Below the pieces are notes generated by a model. The model was not told the DNA's origin. It did no database searches and worked only from the letters and a program-made list of their open reading frames with translations. The translations under genes were made by a program, and so were the position numbers. Of a stretch of 64,000 nt of DNA, positions 1 through 8,351 are shown in pieces. This DNA is from Bifidobacterium gallicum DSM 20093 = LMG 11596 (GTDB taxonomy: Bacteria; Actinomycetota; Actinomycetes; Actinomycetales; Bifidobacteriaceae): assembly GCF_000741205.1 (NCBI RefSeq), contig NZ_JGYW01000004.1, forward strand, positions 248,001 to 312,000, written 5' to 3'. Positions within the stretch are counted from its first letter, which is position 1. Each line of letters opens with the position of its first letter.

Positions 1-587
1 GCCTCGGATTCGTCGATTTCCAGATGCCCCTTGCCCTTCTCGTCCTTGACGAGCTTGTAGCCGAAAGGCGCCTGACCGCCGTTCCACTTGCCCTCGCGGG
101 CCTTCTGCTCACGCCCCGCTATTGTCTGAACGAGAATGTTCTCGCGCTCCATCCCGGCGAACGCCGACATGAACGCAATCATCATCTTGCCCATCTGGGC
201 TTCGCTGTTGATGCCGTCCTTGACGCAGACGAGGTTCGTGCCAAAGTCCTGCATGAGCTGAAGCGACGAGAGGGCATCTGCCGCGTTACGCCCAAAACGG
301 CTCAGCTTGAACACAAGGACATAATCAACGCGGACGCCGGATTTTATCTCTTCCATCATCTCTTGGAAGTGAAGACGTCCCGTGATGTTCTTGCCCGAGT
401 AGCCATCATCTATGTACTCGTGCAATATGCGCAGGTTCTCACGCTTCGCATACGCGCGCAGGTCGTAGAGCTACGCTTCGATTGACTCGCCATTCTCCAC
501 TTGCATCTTCGTGGAGACGCGAACGTACAGGAAGCAGGTCTTGGCCTTGTGTGCCAACCCCTCCCATGATTTCTGATTTGTGCTCAT
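1..587 (-). pseudogene. Large serine recombinase, amber-interrupted and cut by window edge
   Basis: This encodes a resolvase/invertase-type serine recombinase of the kind that moves integrative elements. Translation starts at an ATG (585-587) behind a good AAAGGAG ribosome site. The catalytic Ser lies in YVRVSTKMQ (about residue 25). Further on come DDGYSGKN, FKLSRFGRN (active-site Arg) and MERENI followed by GQAPFGYKL, all typical of large serine recombinases. Codon 39 is TAG (471-473), in a stretch reading SIEA-stop-LYDLRAYAKRE where relatives normally have Gln (CAG). No frameshift is present, and the frame then stays open to the window edge, so the C-terminus is not seen. It is probably a nonsense-inactivated mobility gene at the island end; readthrough cannot be excluded from sequence. 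Confidence 0.8.
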
Positions 588-676
588 AACAATCTCCTTT
601 GATTGATAAATTGCGAAAATACGCATTTAATTATAAAGCCCGTCGCCCATAGGAACGTCGGCGGCCCACGTTGTAA

Positions 677-1762
677 TTATTCTTCGGCATCTCGCTCCAA
701 GAACGCGAGATATTGCCTGTACTTACGGAGCATCATGTTCTTTGCATATTGCTCCATATACACATAATCAGGCTCACCTGCATCATCGACGGGAAGCATC
801 AGCTTTTGCCTTAGCATACGCTTCTCCTTAAACTTGTAGCCATAACTATATTTCGAGCGTTGTTGAGCAAAAAACGATGCAAAAAACAGCAGAACAAACT
901 TATTGTTTTTATAATTGCGAAGAGATAGTTGCTTCACATCATCCGTAAAAATACACTCATATGGATGATAAAACGCGATACAAGGTGCGCCATTATAATT
1001 AACGTCCAAAACATTGCTGTCCTTTGACGCGTTATCATTGCCAACAAAACCTGTCACTCCGTTACCGTTGTCTGTCGCACCAATGAACGGACGTGTTCCG
1101 GGAATTTTATTTCGTGTTTCCAAACGCTTACCTGCTCCGACCGTAAAAATATCATTCAATGGAAACTCGGCCCATTCCTTTTCATCTAACGTCGGAATCT
1201 CTACAAGCTCTCCCAGCTCTGCAACGTGTGCTTCGACATACTTGCGATATTTATCCAACATCGCGTCACGCTTCTGCTGTGCATACTCCGCCATATACGC
1301 GTAATCAGGCTCGCCGGAATCAGTGACGGGAAGCATAACGGTCAGGCATTTCATTCGACCAAGCGTTGCGCCATTGCCTCCCCAGTTAAATTTTGCCGTC
1401 ATCTGCTGACGTAAAATTGGCACCATAAACTGGGCAACATCTTCATTCAGGCTTTCACCAGTAATAACTTGTATGTTTCGCCCAGTAACAAACTTGTGAG
1501 GCTGATAGAACGCCGTCTGCGTATCCAGACCGACAGTGATACATCCGCCATCATCGCTACCGAACTCATAGTTCTTTGGGCTTACAAAACGAGCCAAACC
1601 GTTATTTGAATCAGAATGAGTAACATACGGAACAGATTTCTCGTCATCATCTATTAGACGAACACCGTCAATGCTGCTATCAGTCGTTTTGATACACAAC
1701 GGGGCGTCGTCGCCAAAAGCAGACAGTTGTGCCCACGTCTTCGCATCAAGACTCTGTATCAC
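677..1762 (-). CDS. Type I-like restriction-modification specificity subunit (HsdS)
   Basis: This is a DNA-recognition subunit of a type I or BcgI-like restriction-modification system. It has two half-subunits: a variable target-recognition stretch, then a conserved segment (GEPDYAYMAEYAQQKRDAMLDKYRKY in two parts, about residues 150-185), then a second variable stretch and a second copy of the conserved segment (GEPDYVYMEQYAKN, MLRKYRQYL) near the C-terminus. The chosen start is a GTG at 1762 behind AAGGGGGTGAC; an upstream GTG at 1789 is possible. It overlaps the 3' end of the broken methylase gene by 17 bases, as in normal hsdM-hsdS operons. The frame is intact, but the partner methylase is not, and no HsdR gene is visible in the window. 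It is therefore probably an orphan. Confidence 0.75.
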   Translation of the reverse strand: MIQSLDAKTWAQLSAFGDDAPLCIKTTDSSIDGVRLIDDDEKSVPYVTHSDSNNGLARFVSPKNYEFGSDDGGCITVGLDTQTAFYQPHKFVTGRNIQVITGESLNEDVAQFMVPILRQQMTAKFNWGGNGATLGRMKCLTVMLPVTDSGEPDYAYMAEYAQQKRDAMLDKYRKYVEAHVAELGELVEIPTLDEKEWAEFPLNDIFTVGAGKRLETRNKIPGTRPFIGATDNGNGVTGFVGNDNASKDSNVLDVNYNGAPCIAFYHPYECIFTDDVKQLSLRNYKNNKFVLLFFASFFAQQRSKYSYGYKFKEKRMLRQKLMLPVDDAGEPDYVYMEQYAKNMMLRKYRQYLAFLERDAEE

Positions 1763-2764
1763 CGTCACCCCCTTCAAACAGGTACTCACGGTTCTGCATG
1801 ACCATCGAGAACTCGAAAGTCAGGTAATCGCCGATAGCTTTCTCGAAATCTGCATCCGTCGGAATCTCATCGTTGAAGTAGTAGAACGAATGCAGCCACT
1901 CGTCATCGGCCTTCACCGTGGATTCCACGCAGAACTTCGACGGAGCCTCGGCGTTCCCGAACCACACATCAGCAAGTGCTGTCTCTTGTCTTTCGCCGAA
2001 TCGCCCTCGACCAAGCCGACGTGAGCGCGAACATCGTAACCGTCATCACGGAAGTCGATGAACTTACACACCTTGTCCTCATCATGCAGTTCATGCGCCG
2101 TGAAGACCGCGATAACAGGGTTCGTGCCGACCCCGTAGAATGTATCGGTGTTGCACGTGATAACACCCTCCAGCGTATGCTTCTTCATGATGCTCGCCTT
2201 ATATGCCTACTCGGCCTTCGACTTACCCGTCATGGAAGACTGCGGCACGATGACAGCGGCTCGTGCGTCGATTGCCAGCGAGTCCAGCATGTGCTCGATG
2301 AAGGAAATCTCGTACTGCTCGGGGTCCGCCTTCGTGCCTTGAGAGTACGGCGGATTCATCAGTCCGACCGTCGCGCCCTTGAGCTGTACCTGAGCGGGAT
2401 TCTTGCGAAGAAAATCGCAGCATTCCAAATTGCTGTTGCCGTCCTTGCGCAGAATCATATTCGCAGCGGCGACAGCGAACATGTTGCTCTGCAACTCGAA
2501 CCCGTGCAACTGCTTTTTCTTGATGTTCTTCTTCTGGGCGTCCGTATCGGCAAGGGTCAACATGCGATGCATCGCCGAAATCAGGAAACCGGCCGTTCCG
2601 CACGTCGGGTCTAACAAGACTCTGTCTTTAATACAATGTGCTTCTCCCGAATATGTAGTCTTATGCCCGTAGAAAGCCTTATTCTGAGGGCTTTTCCGCA
2701 TTTCAAAAGGCATAAACCGGCCTGCGAAATACGGCAGATACGCTCTTGCTGTCGCTGTACTCAT
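1746..2764 (-). pseudogene. N-6 adenine DNA methylase (HsdM-like), truncated with amber codon and frameshift
   Basis: This is the remnant of the modification subunit that would pair with the downstream specificity gene. The SAM-binding motif DPTCGTAGF and the catalytic NPPY motif are both present in the first part. An in-frame TAG (2207-2209) follows TGKSKAE, and the same frame then continues as AYKASIMKKHTLEGVITC. Near 1970 one base is missing: CTGATGTG is found where CTGGATGTG would restore LLDVWFGNAEAPSKF. After the shift the frame runs to a TGA at 1746. The first ~47 residues do not resemble methylase sequence, and the family's N-terminal helical domain is missing, so the 5' end is also a fusion or truncation. 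An AAGGAGG site precedes the ATG at 2764. Confidence 0.85.
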
Positions 2765-2800
2765 TCCGGCTGTGCCTCCTTCCCGAAACCCCTAAATGGC

Positions 2801-2852
2801 AATCCTTAAAATGTACAGGTATCCTTAAATTGTGTAGGAAACCTTAAAATGT
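2801..2852. repeat. Three imperfect 19-bp tandem repeats
   Basis: The units AATCCTTAAAATGT, TATCCTTAAATTGT and AAACCTTAAAATGT end at 2814, 2833 and 2852, giving an exact 19-bp period. They fill the gap between the broken methylase start and the stop codon of the DUF4357 gene. The function is unknown; recombination debris or protein-binding sites are both possible. Confidence 0.7.
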
Positions 2853-3163
2853 TTAATCGACAAGAGCATCCTTTATGCTTTTGCCATCCTTAGTCTTCCA
2901 TGCTGCCATTCCATTGGTACTTGCACCGGTGACGAAGTTTGCCGCCGTCGATGCACTCTTGAAATGAACGTCTTTTGATACCACGCCACCCTTCACATAT
3001 TCAGCACGGTACTTCTCTATAGTATTCGCTCCTCTAAATTTCTCGGAATGTGCAACCTCCGCAGATACTTTGGATCCTTTTTAACGATACATTCTTTCGT
3101 ATCTGGATCATACTCGCCAGTCGCATCTACTCCTGATCTTGTTCGATTAATAAACACCTTCAT
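2853..3163 (-). pseudogene. DUF4357-domain protein, frameshifted
   Basis: The protein begins MKVFINRTRSGVDATGEYD and ends EYVKGGVVSKDVHFKSAS...WKTKDGKSIKDALVD, the form of DUF4357 proteins, which commonly accompany restriction genes. The two halves are out of frame by one base. Around 3075-3078 the sequence reads AAGGATCC; AAGGGATCC would give VKKGSKVSAEVAHSEKFRGAN and join the halves. As it stands, translation ends after LEERIL. Its ATG overlaps the mcrC stop (ATGA), so it was the third gene of the mcrB-mcrC operon. The family's function is not known. The defect could be real or a homopolymer sequencing error. Confidence 0.75.
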
Positions 3164-4230
3164 AACACACCTCCAAAATGTTCTGTTGCAATGTCGTCGA
3201 GCTGCTTTGCAATTTCCGGGAACTCTTTATTCAAGTCCAGTGTCCGGACGCTGATTTTATTGCCGCTCATCTGATAGATGTAGTCCGGCTGCAGTTCTTC
3301 TTCTGTCTTAGCGTAGAGAAGCATGCCGGATACCGAATGCTCATCATCGCCCATGTCTGCATCTTTGTTCTTCACATAGGTAAAAATCTGGTACAGATTT
3401 GCCGAGTGAAGCATTCTGGCATTAAAGCGGTTCTCGGCCAGCGTATGTGTATAGTACTTCGCATCAATGATGAGCACCGTATCTCCCGACTGGTTCTCAA
3501 GCATGATGTCGGTCTGCATAACCGGGAGGAGTGTGCCCGCTCCATCATCAAGCGCCCACGGTATCTGAGAGGCGCTGGCTTTCAGCTCCGGATGTTCCTT
3601 GATGTAGTATTCCAGAATGAATTTCTCGTACAGGCGGTTCATCCTCTGGTCGTCAACGAAAGACGCCAGCTTGTATTCTCCGTCGTCTGTTGTCAGGAGC
3701 ATTCCCTCAATCACCAGCTGACAAATGCCAAGAAGCACTCGGTACGTTTGATTATTCCTCTGAAACCGAATGGACGACCACTTGATTCCTACCGGCTCAA
3801 TCTCGTCAACATTGGAGAAGAATAGCATTTCCTTCTTCAGGTCATTCTTGTAATCCGCATCCACCTCGGTGTGTCGCAGAAGCAGCATGACCGTGGTCTT
3901 CAGGATTTGATTCAGAAGATTATTCTCGGAAAGCTCATCAAACTCACAGGTCAGACGCTGCTTCTTCTCGATTTTATTTTTGATGGTGCCCGGCATATCG
4001 ATTTTGCCACGCATCACCGGCAGGTCTTCTTTCCGGTTCATGTACTCCCGGTAAAGTCCCTGCTTCAGCTGCCGCCCGATTCCTTTTGAGAGAATCGCCG
4101 CGAACAGATTATGCATGTTCTCAAATTTCTCCGTGGCGATCTTATCGTCATCCGACTGCTGCAATGTGGTGAAGGCATAAGAGAGCATGTAGTAAACATT
4201 CTTGATGAATATGCTCTTATCCTTTGTCAT
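3160..4230 (-). CDS. mcrC: McrC-family restriction endonuclease subunit
   Basis: This is the nuclease partner of McrB in a modification-dependent restriction system that cuts DNA carrying modified cytosine. The protein has 356 residues. An N-terminal region (IKNVYYMLSYAF, LFAAILSKGIGRQLKQGL) matches the McrC/LlaJI type. A PD-(D/E)xK nuclease core follows, with D241 in PVMQTDI and the D256-A-K258 pair in VLIIDAKYY. The gene overlaps mcrB by 4 bases and overlaps the following DUF4357 start by 4, a tight operon. The frame is intact and all nuclease residues are present, so it is likely functional, in contrast to the neighbouring restriction genes. Confidence 0.88.
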   Translation of the reverse strand: MTKDKSIFIKNVYYMLSYAFTTLQQSDDDKIATEKFENMHNLFAAILSKGIGRQLKQGLYREYMNRKEDLPVMRGKIDMPGTIKNKIEKKQRLTCEFDELSENNLLNQILKTTVMLLLRHTEVDADYKNDLKKEMLFFSNVDEIEPVGIKWSSIRFQRNNQTYRVLLGICQLVIEGMLLTTDDGEYKLASFVDDQRMNRLYEKFILEYYIKEHPELKASASQIPWALDDGAGTLLPVMQTDIMLENQSGDTVLIIDAKYYTHTLAENRFNARMLHSANLYQIFTYVKNKDADMGDDEHSVSGMLLYAKTEEELQPDYIYQMSGNKISVRTLDLNKEFPEIAKQLDDIATEHFGGVL

Positions 4231-6629
4231 TGAAATACTCCGTGAAGAATATTTTCCCAGCGCTGCAGCTCCGCCGTGTCGTCAAACCAGTATTCACTGA
4301 GCATCGGAAGAATATCGAAATCCACGATAGAATGCAGCCATTCGTCTGTGCAGGTGTCGTGTCCGCAGAAATAGCTGTGTCCGATGCAGAATCCCTTACC
4401 GAGAGACTTATCCGATGCGATCTTCTTATTCAGTTCCTTGACCTTCTCGACCAGCTCATTAAATGTCTCATTGTTCAAGCTCTTCTGATACTGGATAAAT
4501 CCGTCAGAATCAAATCCCGGCTCCATTTCCAAGAAACTGAATCTACGACGCAGGGCATAGTCGATCATCGCAAGGCTGCGGTCTGCCGTGTTCATCATGC
4601 CGATGATGTAAAGATTCTCCGGAACAGCAAACGGAAGCCCGTTATATGCCAGCGTCGCTTTCACCCCACGGTAATCTTTCTCGATGAGCATAAGAAGCTC
4701 ACCAAAAATCTTACTCATGTTTCCACGGTTGATTTCATCGATAATGAAGAAGTAATCCTTGTCCGGCTGATTTGCGGCCTTCTGGCAGAAACGATAGAAG
4801 ATGCCGTTCTTCAGTTCAAATCCATCCTCGACCGGTTTGTAACCCATCATGAAGTCCTCGTAGGAATAGTTCTGATGGAACTGAACGAACTCAATGCGGT
4901 TCTCGTCTTTTTCTCCCATCATGGAATATGCGAGGCGCTTTGCAGCAAAGGTCTTACCAACACCGGGAGCGCCCTGAAGAATGATATTCTTCTTGTTTCT
5001 CAAAACAGCCACAAGCTGGTCATACCGGCCTTCGGTCATATACACTTCTTCAAGGAAGTCATTCCTCGTGTACGTATCAATAGCTTTCTCCGGTGCGAGA
5101 GGATTCTCTTCACGGATCATATCCATAATGAAATCGAACTCGCCCTTTGTCAGCTTGAACAGACTGCCATGTGGATTGACGAAGTATTCCATCTTCTCCA
5201 GCTCCGGGCAGGCCTTGAGCGTCTGATAATCAATCGGCGATGTGAGACCTTCCGTTTTCTCAAAGTACAGCTTATCGCCGTCCTGTTCTGCGCTTATTTT
5301 GGCAAGTGCTACAATCTGTTTAACCGGATAGGATTCATACCCGATTACCATGTCTCCCGGTCTGGCATCAAGGAAGTTCTGGAATATTCTGCGTTTATTT
5401 CCGTTCTCGTTGTAAAGTGTGTAATCCTGGACTTCACCAACAGCGATGCCGGAGAAGCTCCAGATTTTCGGATTGGCATTAAGCCACCAATAATGATGGT
5501 CGTCGTCTCCACCTTCGGGAACCACAAAGAGCTGAACCCGCGAGAGATCAACCTTATCAAGAGCCTCTGAAAGCTCATCTCTTAACTTCCAGATATAGCT
5601 GCCTTCCTCATCCTTTCCGGCATTCTTGCCAACATATAGAACAGGCCACCAGCAGGCATTTCCATTGTTCCACTTCATGACCGGGCATCCGGTCTTCTCA
5701 ACGATTCTTCTCGCAAGAGCCACAGAACCGCTATTATAGAAGTTCATTGTCTTGCCATATTTAATGGCAAGCTGTGTGCATGTAGCCTGTCCACCGTAAT
5801 CCTTCATCCGGTGGACAATCTCCAGACTGTTCTCTGTGAACACATCCTTGTCGCCGAGAAGGGCAATCCAGTCATCTACTGTCAGGCCGGGCTCGTAATC
5901 TTCCGGGAACCATTCTCCGGGAAGTACAGGTGTCTCATCGCTGCTTTTCTGGGAGTAGTACCGGCTGATGTAGAAGCCGACATCCAGCGCCAGTGTTTTG
6001 AGTGCCGGATCCGGATAACAGGTATCTGTCAGCTGCGAACGGAACAGATTCACAAGTTCTGTATCCAGCTTCAGCTCATCACAAATCTCATCGTAAAGCT
6101 TGATGGCATTTCGAATGTTCTCTGCGTAAGCGCCCTTCTTAAAGGCGTAATCGCTGCCCAGTTCATCAGCAGCAGTCTTGACCTCACCGTATTTGTAGAT
6201 GTAATGCTTGTCCGGATAGCGAAGCCACAAATAAACGCTGATGGCATTCTCGTACTGATAATGCTGCGCTGCTCCATTACCGTACTTTTCGAGCATGATG
6301 GAAGCCTGATCCTTAAAGCCCTTGATACGGTCATATACATCCTTGCTCTCGTCATAAAGAGCGATGAACATGGCGCGGACTTCCTCCGGAGCAGTCTTGG
6401 CAAATCCCTCAATCATCCGGCGGGGGAAATTATTCATGGACGCAAGCAGATTGAACGTCTTATCCAGAGAACGATGCAACATCCCTGCAAAATCCTCCGC
6501 GTTCACATCCCAATTATCCTGAAAGCCCTTGATGGCTTCCCATTTGTATTTTTCATTTACCCACTCGTTTGATACAAAGTCCAGCTTGTAATAAACGAGC
6601 ACGTCCTTCAGACGCAACTTGTCAAACAT
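4227..6629 (-). CDS. mcrB: McrB-family AAA+ GTPase with EVE domain
   Basis: This is the motor and DNA-recognition subunit of the McrBC system (800 residues). The start at 6629 is chosen because AAAGGAGG sits 8 bases upstream; an open frame extends to 6740 but has no ribosome site. The N-terminal ~375 residues are a helical region without a family I can name. An EVE-like module follows at about 378-510 (YWWLNANPKIWSF and ARPGDMVIGYESYPVKQIVALAKI); such domains read modified bases. The AAA+ module has Walker A GAPGVGKT (about 553-560), Walker B FFIIDEINRG (about 627-636) and the McrB signature MNTADRS (about 679-685). The frame is intact. Base composition is lower in GC than the core genes, suggesting acquisition. 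Confidence 0.9.
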   Translation of the reverse strand: MFDKLRLKDVLVYYKLDFVSNEWVNEKYKWEAIKGFQDNWDVNAEDFAGMLHRSLDKTFNLLASMNNFPRRMIEGFAKTAPEEVRAMFIALYDESKDVYDRIKGFKDQASIMLEKYGNGAAQHYQYENAISVYLWLRYPDKHYIYKYGEVKTAADELGSDYAFKKGAYAENIRNAIKLYDEICDELKLDTELVNLFRSQLTDTCYPDPALKTLALDVGFYISRYYSQKSSDETPVLPGEWFPEDYEPGLTVDDWIALLGDKDVFTENSLEIVHRMKDYGGQATCTQLAIKYGKTMNFYNSGSVALARRIVEKTGCPVMKWNNGNACWWPVLYVGKNAGKDEEGSYIWKLRDELSEALDKVDLSRVQLFVVPEGGDDDHHYWWLNANPKIWSFSGIAVGEVQDYTLYNENGNKRRIFQNFLDARPGDMVIGYESYPVKQIVALAKISAEQDGDKLYFEKTEGLTSPIDYQTLKACPELEKMEYFVNPHGSLFKLTKGEFDFIMDMIREENPLAPEKAIDTYTRNDFLEEVYMTEGRYDQLVAVLRNKKNIILQGAPGVGKTFAAKRLAYSMMGEKDENRIEFVQFHQNYSYEDFMMGYKPVEDGFELKNGIFYRFCQKAANQPDKDYFFIIDEINRGNMSKIFGELLMLIEKDYRGVKATLAYNGLPFAVPENLYIIGMMNTADRSLAMIDYALRRRFSFLEMEPGFDSDGFIQYQKSLNNETFNELVEKVKELNKKIASDKSLGKGFCIGHSYFCGHDTCTDEWLHSIVDFDILPMLSEYWFDDTAELQRWENILHGVFQ

Positions 6630-6928
6630 TGCCGCTGCCTCCTTTATGCCTTGCGCCGGTTCTTGTCGATTGTTGCCTCCGGCAGCAACTGCAACAATGC
6701 AATACGCAACCCAATCCCCATCCAGCACACCTTTCTGCATGTCTCATTTCCTCATCATAAACACCACAGTCCCCGCATGCTAGAAGGCAATAGGATTGAC
6801 GCGGGTTGTAGTGGAAAACATATCAACCAATCTCCGCGCATGTGGAAATATATCCACGATTTTGGTGCCGTAGGGAGCATATAGACAAGCTGCAACTATT
6901 CAAGCCATTGAATAAAGGCAGCTCCCCC
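6630..6928. other. Non-coding gap upstream of mcrB
   Basis: No gene is supported here. It contains an inverted repeat TATTCAA-GCCA-TTGAATA at 6897-6914, just downstream of the acetyltransferase stop, and a short one (GTGGA...TCCAC) at 6842-6857. Either could be a weak hairpin or operator. I see no convincing -35/-10 pair for mcrB. Confidence 0.4.
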
Positions 6929-7405
6929 TCATAAATCGCATGACATGATGTATTCTTCTTCGTTTTCATCGATTATCTGAAATCCGACATTCTCATACAT
7001 TTTCACGGCATAGTTTGCTTTTTGGACCGATAAGGACACTTGTTTATAATCCCTTTCCCGAAGTTCCCTCAGCATGGTTTCCATCAATGCCGTACCGATA
7101 CCCTGATTTCTGTATTCCTTATAAAGAGCGATTGCAAAAGACGGGGTTTCATCATTGATATGCCCATAATCGTTCATGATGCGTACCCAGCACGCTCCGA
7201 CAATCCTGTCGTCAGCTTCCGCAACAAAACAAATATCATTATCGAATTCCCCAAAATTTGATATATAAATCTGAAGTTCCGGTTGATTGATAATCTCCCT
7301 TGGCGGCGGCTCGACACCATCAGGAATAAATATTGCCTCATACAGAAAGTTGGACAAAACAGGGATTTCGCTACTCTTTATTTTTCTAATACATAATCCA
7401 ACCAT
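6929..7405 (-). CDS. GNAT-family N-acetyltransferase
   Basis: This is a 158-residue protein that would transfer an acetyl group from acetyl-CoA to an unidentified amine substrate. The acetyl-CoA binding motif A is ALYKEYRNQGIGTALMETML, and the later NYAVKMYENVGFQI is the typical motif B of GNAT enzymes. The start at 7405 (MVGLCIRKIK) lies behind GGAGGGGGGATCC; a longer frame begins at 7477 without a ribosome site. AT-rich codon use matches the island rather than the core genome. The substrate cannot be inferred. Confidence 0.85.
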   Translation of the reverse strand: MVGLCIRKIKSSEIPVLSNFLYEAIFIPDGVEPPPREIINQPELQIYISNFGEFDNDICFVAEADDRIVGACWVRIMNDYGHINDETPSFAIALYKEYRNQGIGTALMETMLRELRERDYKQVSLSVQKANYAVKMYENVGFQIIDENEEEYIMSCDL

Positions 7406-7563
7406 GGATCCCCCCTCCTTCACTGCCGATGTAATCCATATCCACATTTCCATTTTTACTATGTTGCATTGGTTCACATAGTTAAATCGATAATATTTAT
7501 TGGGATATCATTTTGTGCTTCTCAACATCGACCTTGGGCAGCCAGTCAGGTTGATTGCATAAT

Positions 7564-7846
7564 TCATACGCCGAATTCTTTGCGGATATCCGCAAATGCC
7601 TCGCTTGCCGATATCGTGGCCCCTGACTGCATATCCGTATATCCTTGCTCCATTTCGGCATCAAACTGTGCGGGTGTCATGCGCTTGACATCCAAGGGAT
7701 GCTCCGGCAACTTGACATCAAACGGCAGCCCCTTCTGAAGAATAATCTGTTTATCAAGCAGGAATGCCCCGAGCAGCAAGGATGGACTCCTCCCGTTCCT
7801 TAACATCGGGATCCATCCGCGCACAAAGATTCGTTATCTTAGCCAT
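7564..7846 (-). pseudogene. RelB/DinJ-type antitoxin, internally deleted
   Basis: The N-terminus MAKITNLCARMDPDVKE, with a GGGAG site upstream, is that of a RelB/DinJ ribbon-helix-helix antitoxin. It reads to LAARGIPA and hits TGA. The C-terminal part KQIILQKGLPFDVKLP...FADIRKEFGV follows in another frame. In relatives these segments are joined by about ten residues, so a short internal deletion has broken the frame. A YafQ/RelE-type toxin would be expected immediately downstream. That ~80-base stretch holds only a scrap (one frame reads QPDWLPKVDVEKHKMISQ) that I do not recognise. The toxin-antitoxin pair is dead. Confidence 0.7.
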
Positions 7847-7985
7847 ATCAAACTCCCTTCACAAGCTGCACGCTGATCACTGCACCCGCCACACACAAAA
7901 TCGTACGCATAATCGCAATACATTCCAGGGCTACCGAAATGCTGGATTACAGAAAGAGGAGCATCACAACCGTCACTCTCTTCTA

Positions 7986-8069
7986 TCACTTATTCTTTGA
8001 CGGCAACACCACCGTTTCCATATGGCGGGCCATCGGGTACAGGCCGAAGGCGCGGATGTCGCGCAGTTC
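7986..8069 (-). pseudogene. Displaced 3' fragment of a TrmA/RlmD-type methyltransferase gene
   Basis: The fragment reads ELRDIRAFGLYPMARHMETV then VLPSKNK and stop. It parallels the C-terminus of the intact methyltransferase next door (ELRDIRAFDLYPMTHHVETV). Bases 8031-8069 match 8403-8441 at 38 of 39 positions, and similarity continues more weakly toward the stop codon. This is the pattern left when an element recombines into the 3' end of a gene, or when a homologous gene end from another strain is brought in. Confidence 0.75.
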
Positions 8070-8290
8070 ACACCGTACATTCCCGCAAATATTGCGGCGG
8101 CAAGACCTGCCGCCTTTCTGCTTTCGTTACATTTATCAACAAACGCCGCTGTCATCACCACATAACTGATTGCCAGAAATATACAAACACATTACCTCCC
8201 AAAATCATATGAAATCAGCATGCACACTGCAAATGCAATTACTGTTATCCCATTTACAACGGAACCTATCTAGCCAAGTTTATTTCTCAT
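8070..8290 (-). pseudogene. Decayed small membrane-protein gene
   Basis: One frame reads MRNKLG-stop-IGSVVNGITVIAFAVCMLISYDFGR-stop-CVCIFLAISYVVMTAAFVDKCN...GLAAAIFAGMYGV. It has about three hydrophobic segments and is interrupted by TAG (8270-8272) and TAA (8192-8194). It then runs out of frame into the methyltransferase scrap. I do not recognise the family. The junction at ~8070 looks like an element end. Confidence 0.5.
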
Positions 8291-8351
8291 CGCATCAATG
8301 TAGCCTTTTACAATTCTTATTTATATGACAGCACTGTTGCGAAGATGCTGA

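Noticed and set aside
4224-5570. Long plus-strand frame opposite mcrB
   Set aside because: It is antisense to intact AAA+ motifs in McrB, with no recognisable domain.
1-8351. A CRISPR array in the island
   Set aside because: No regularly spaced direct repeats with unique spacers were found; the only tandem array is the three-copy 19-bp repeat, which has no spacers.
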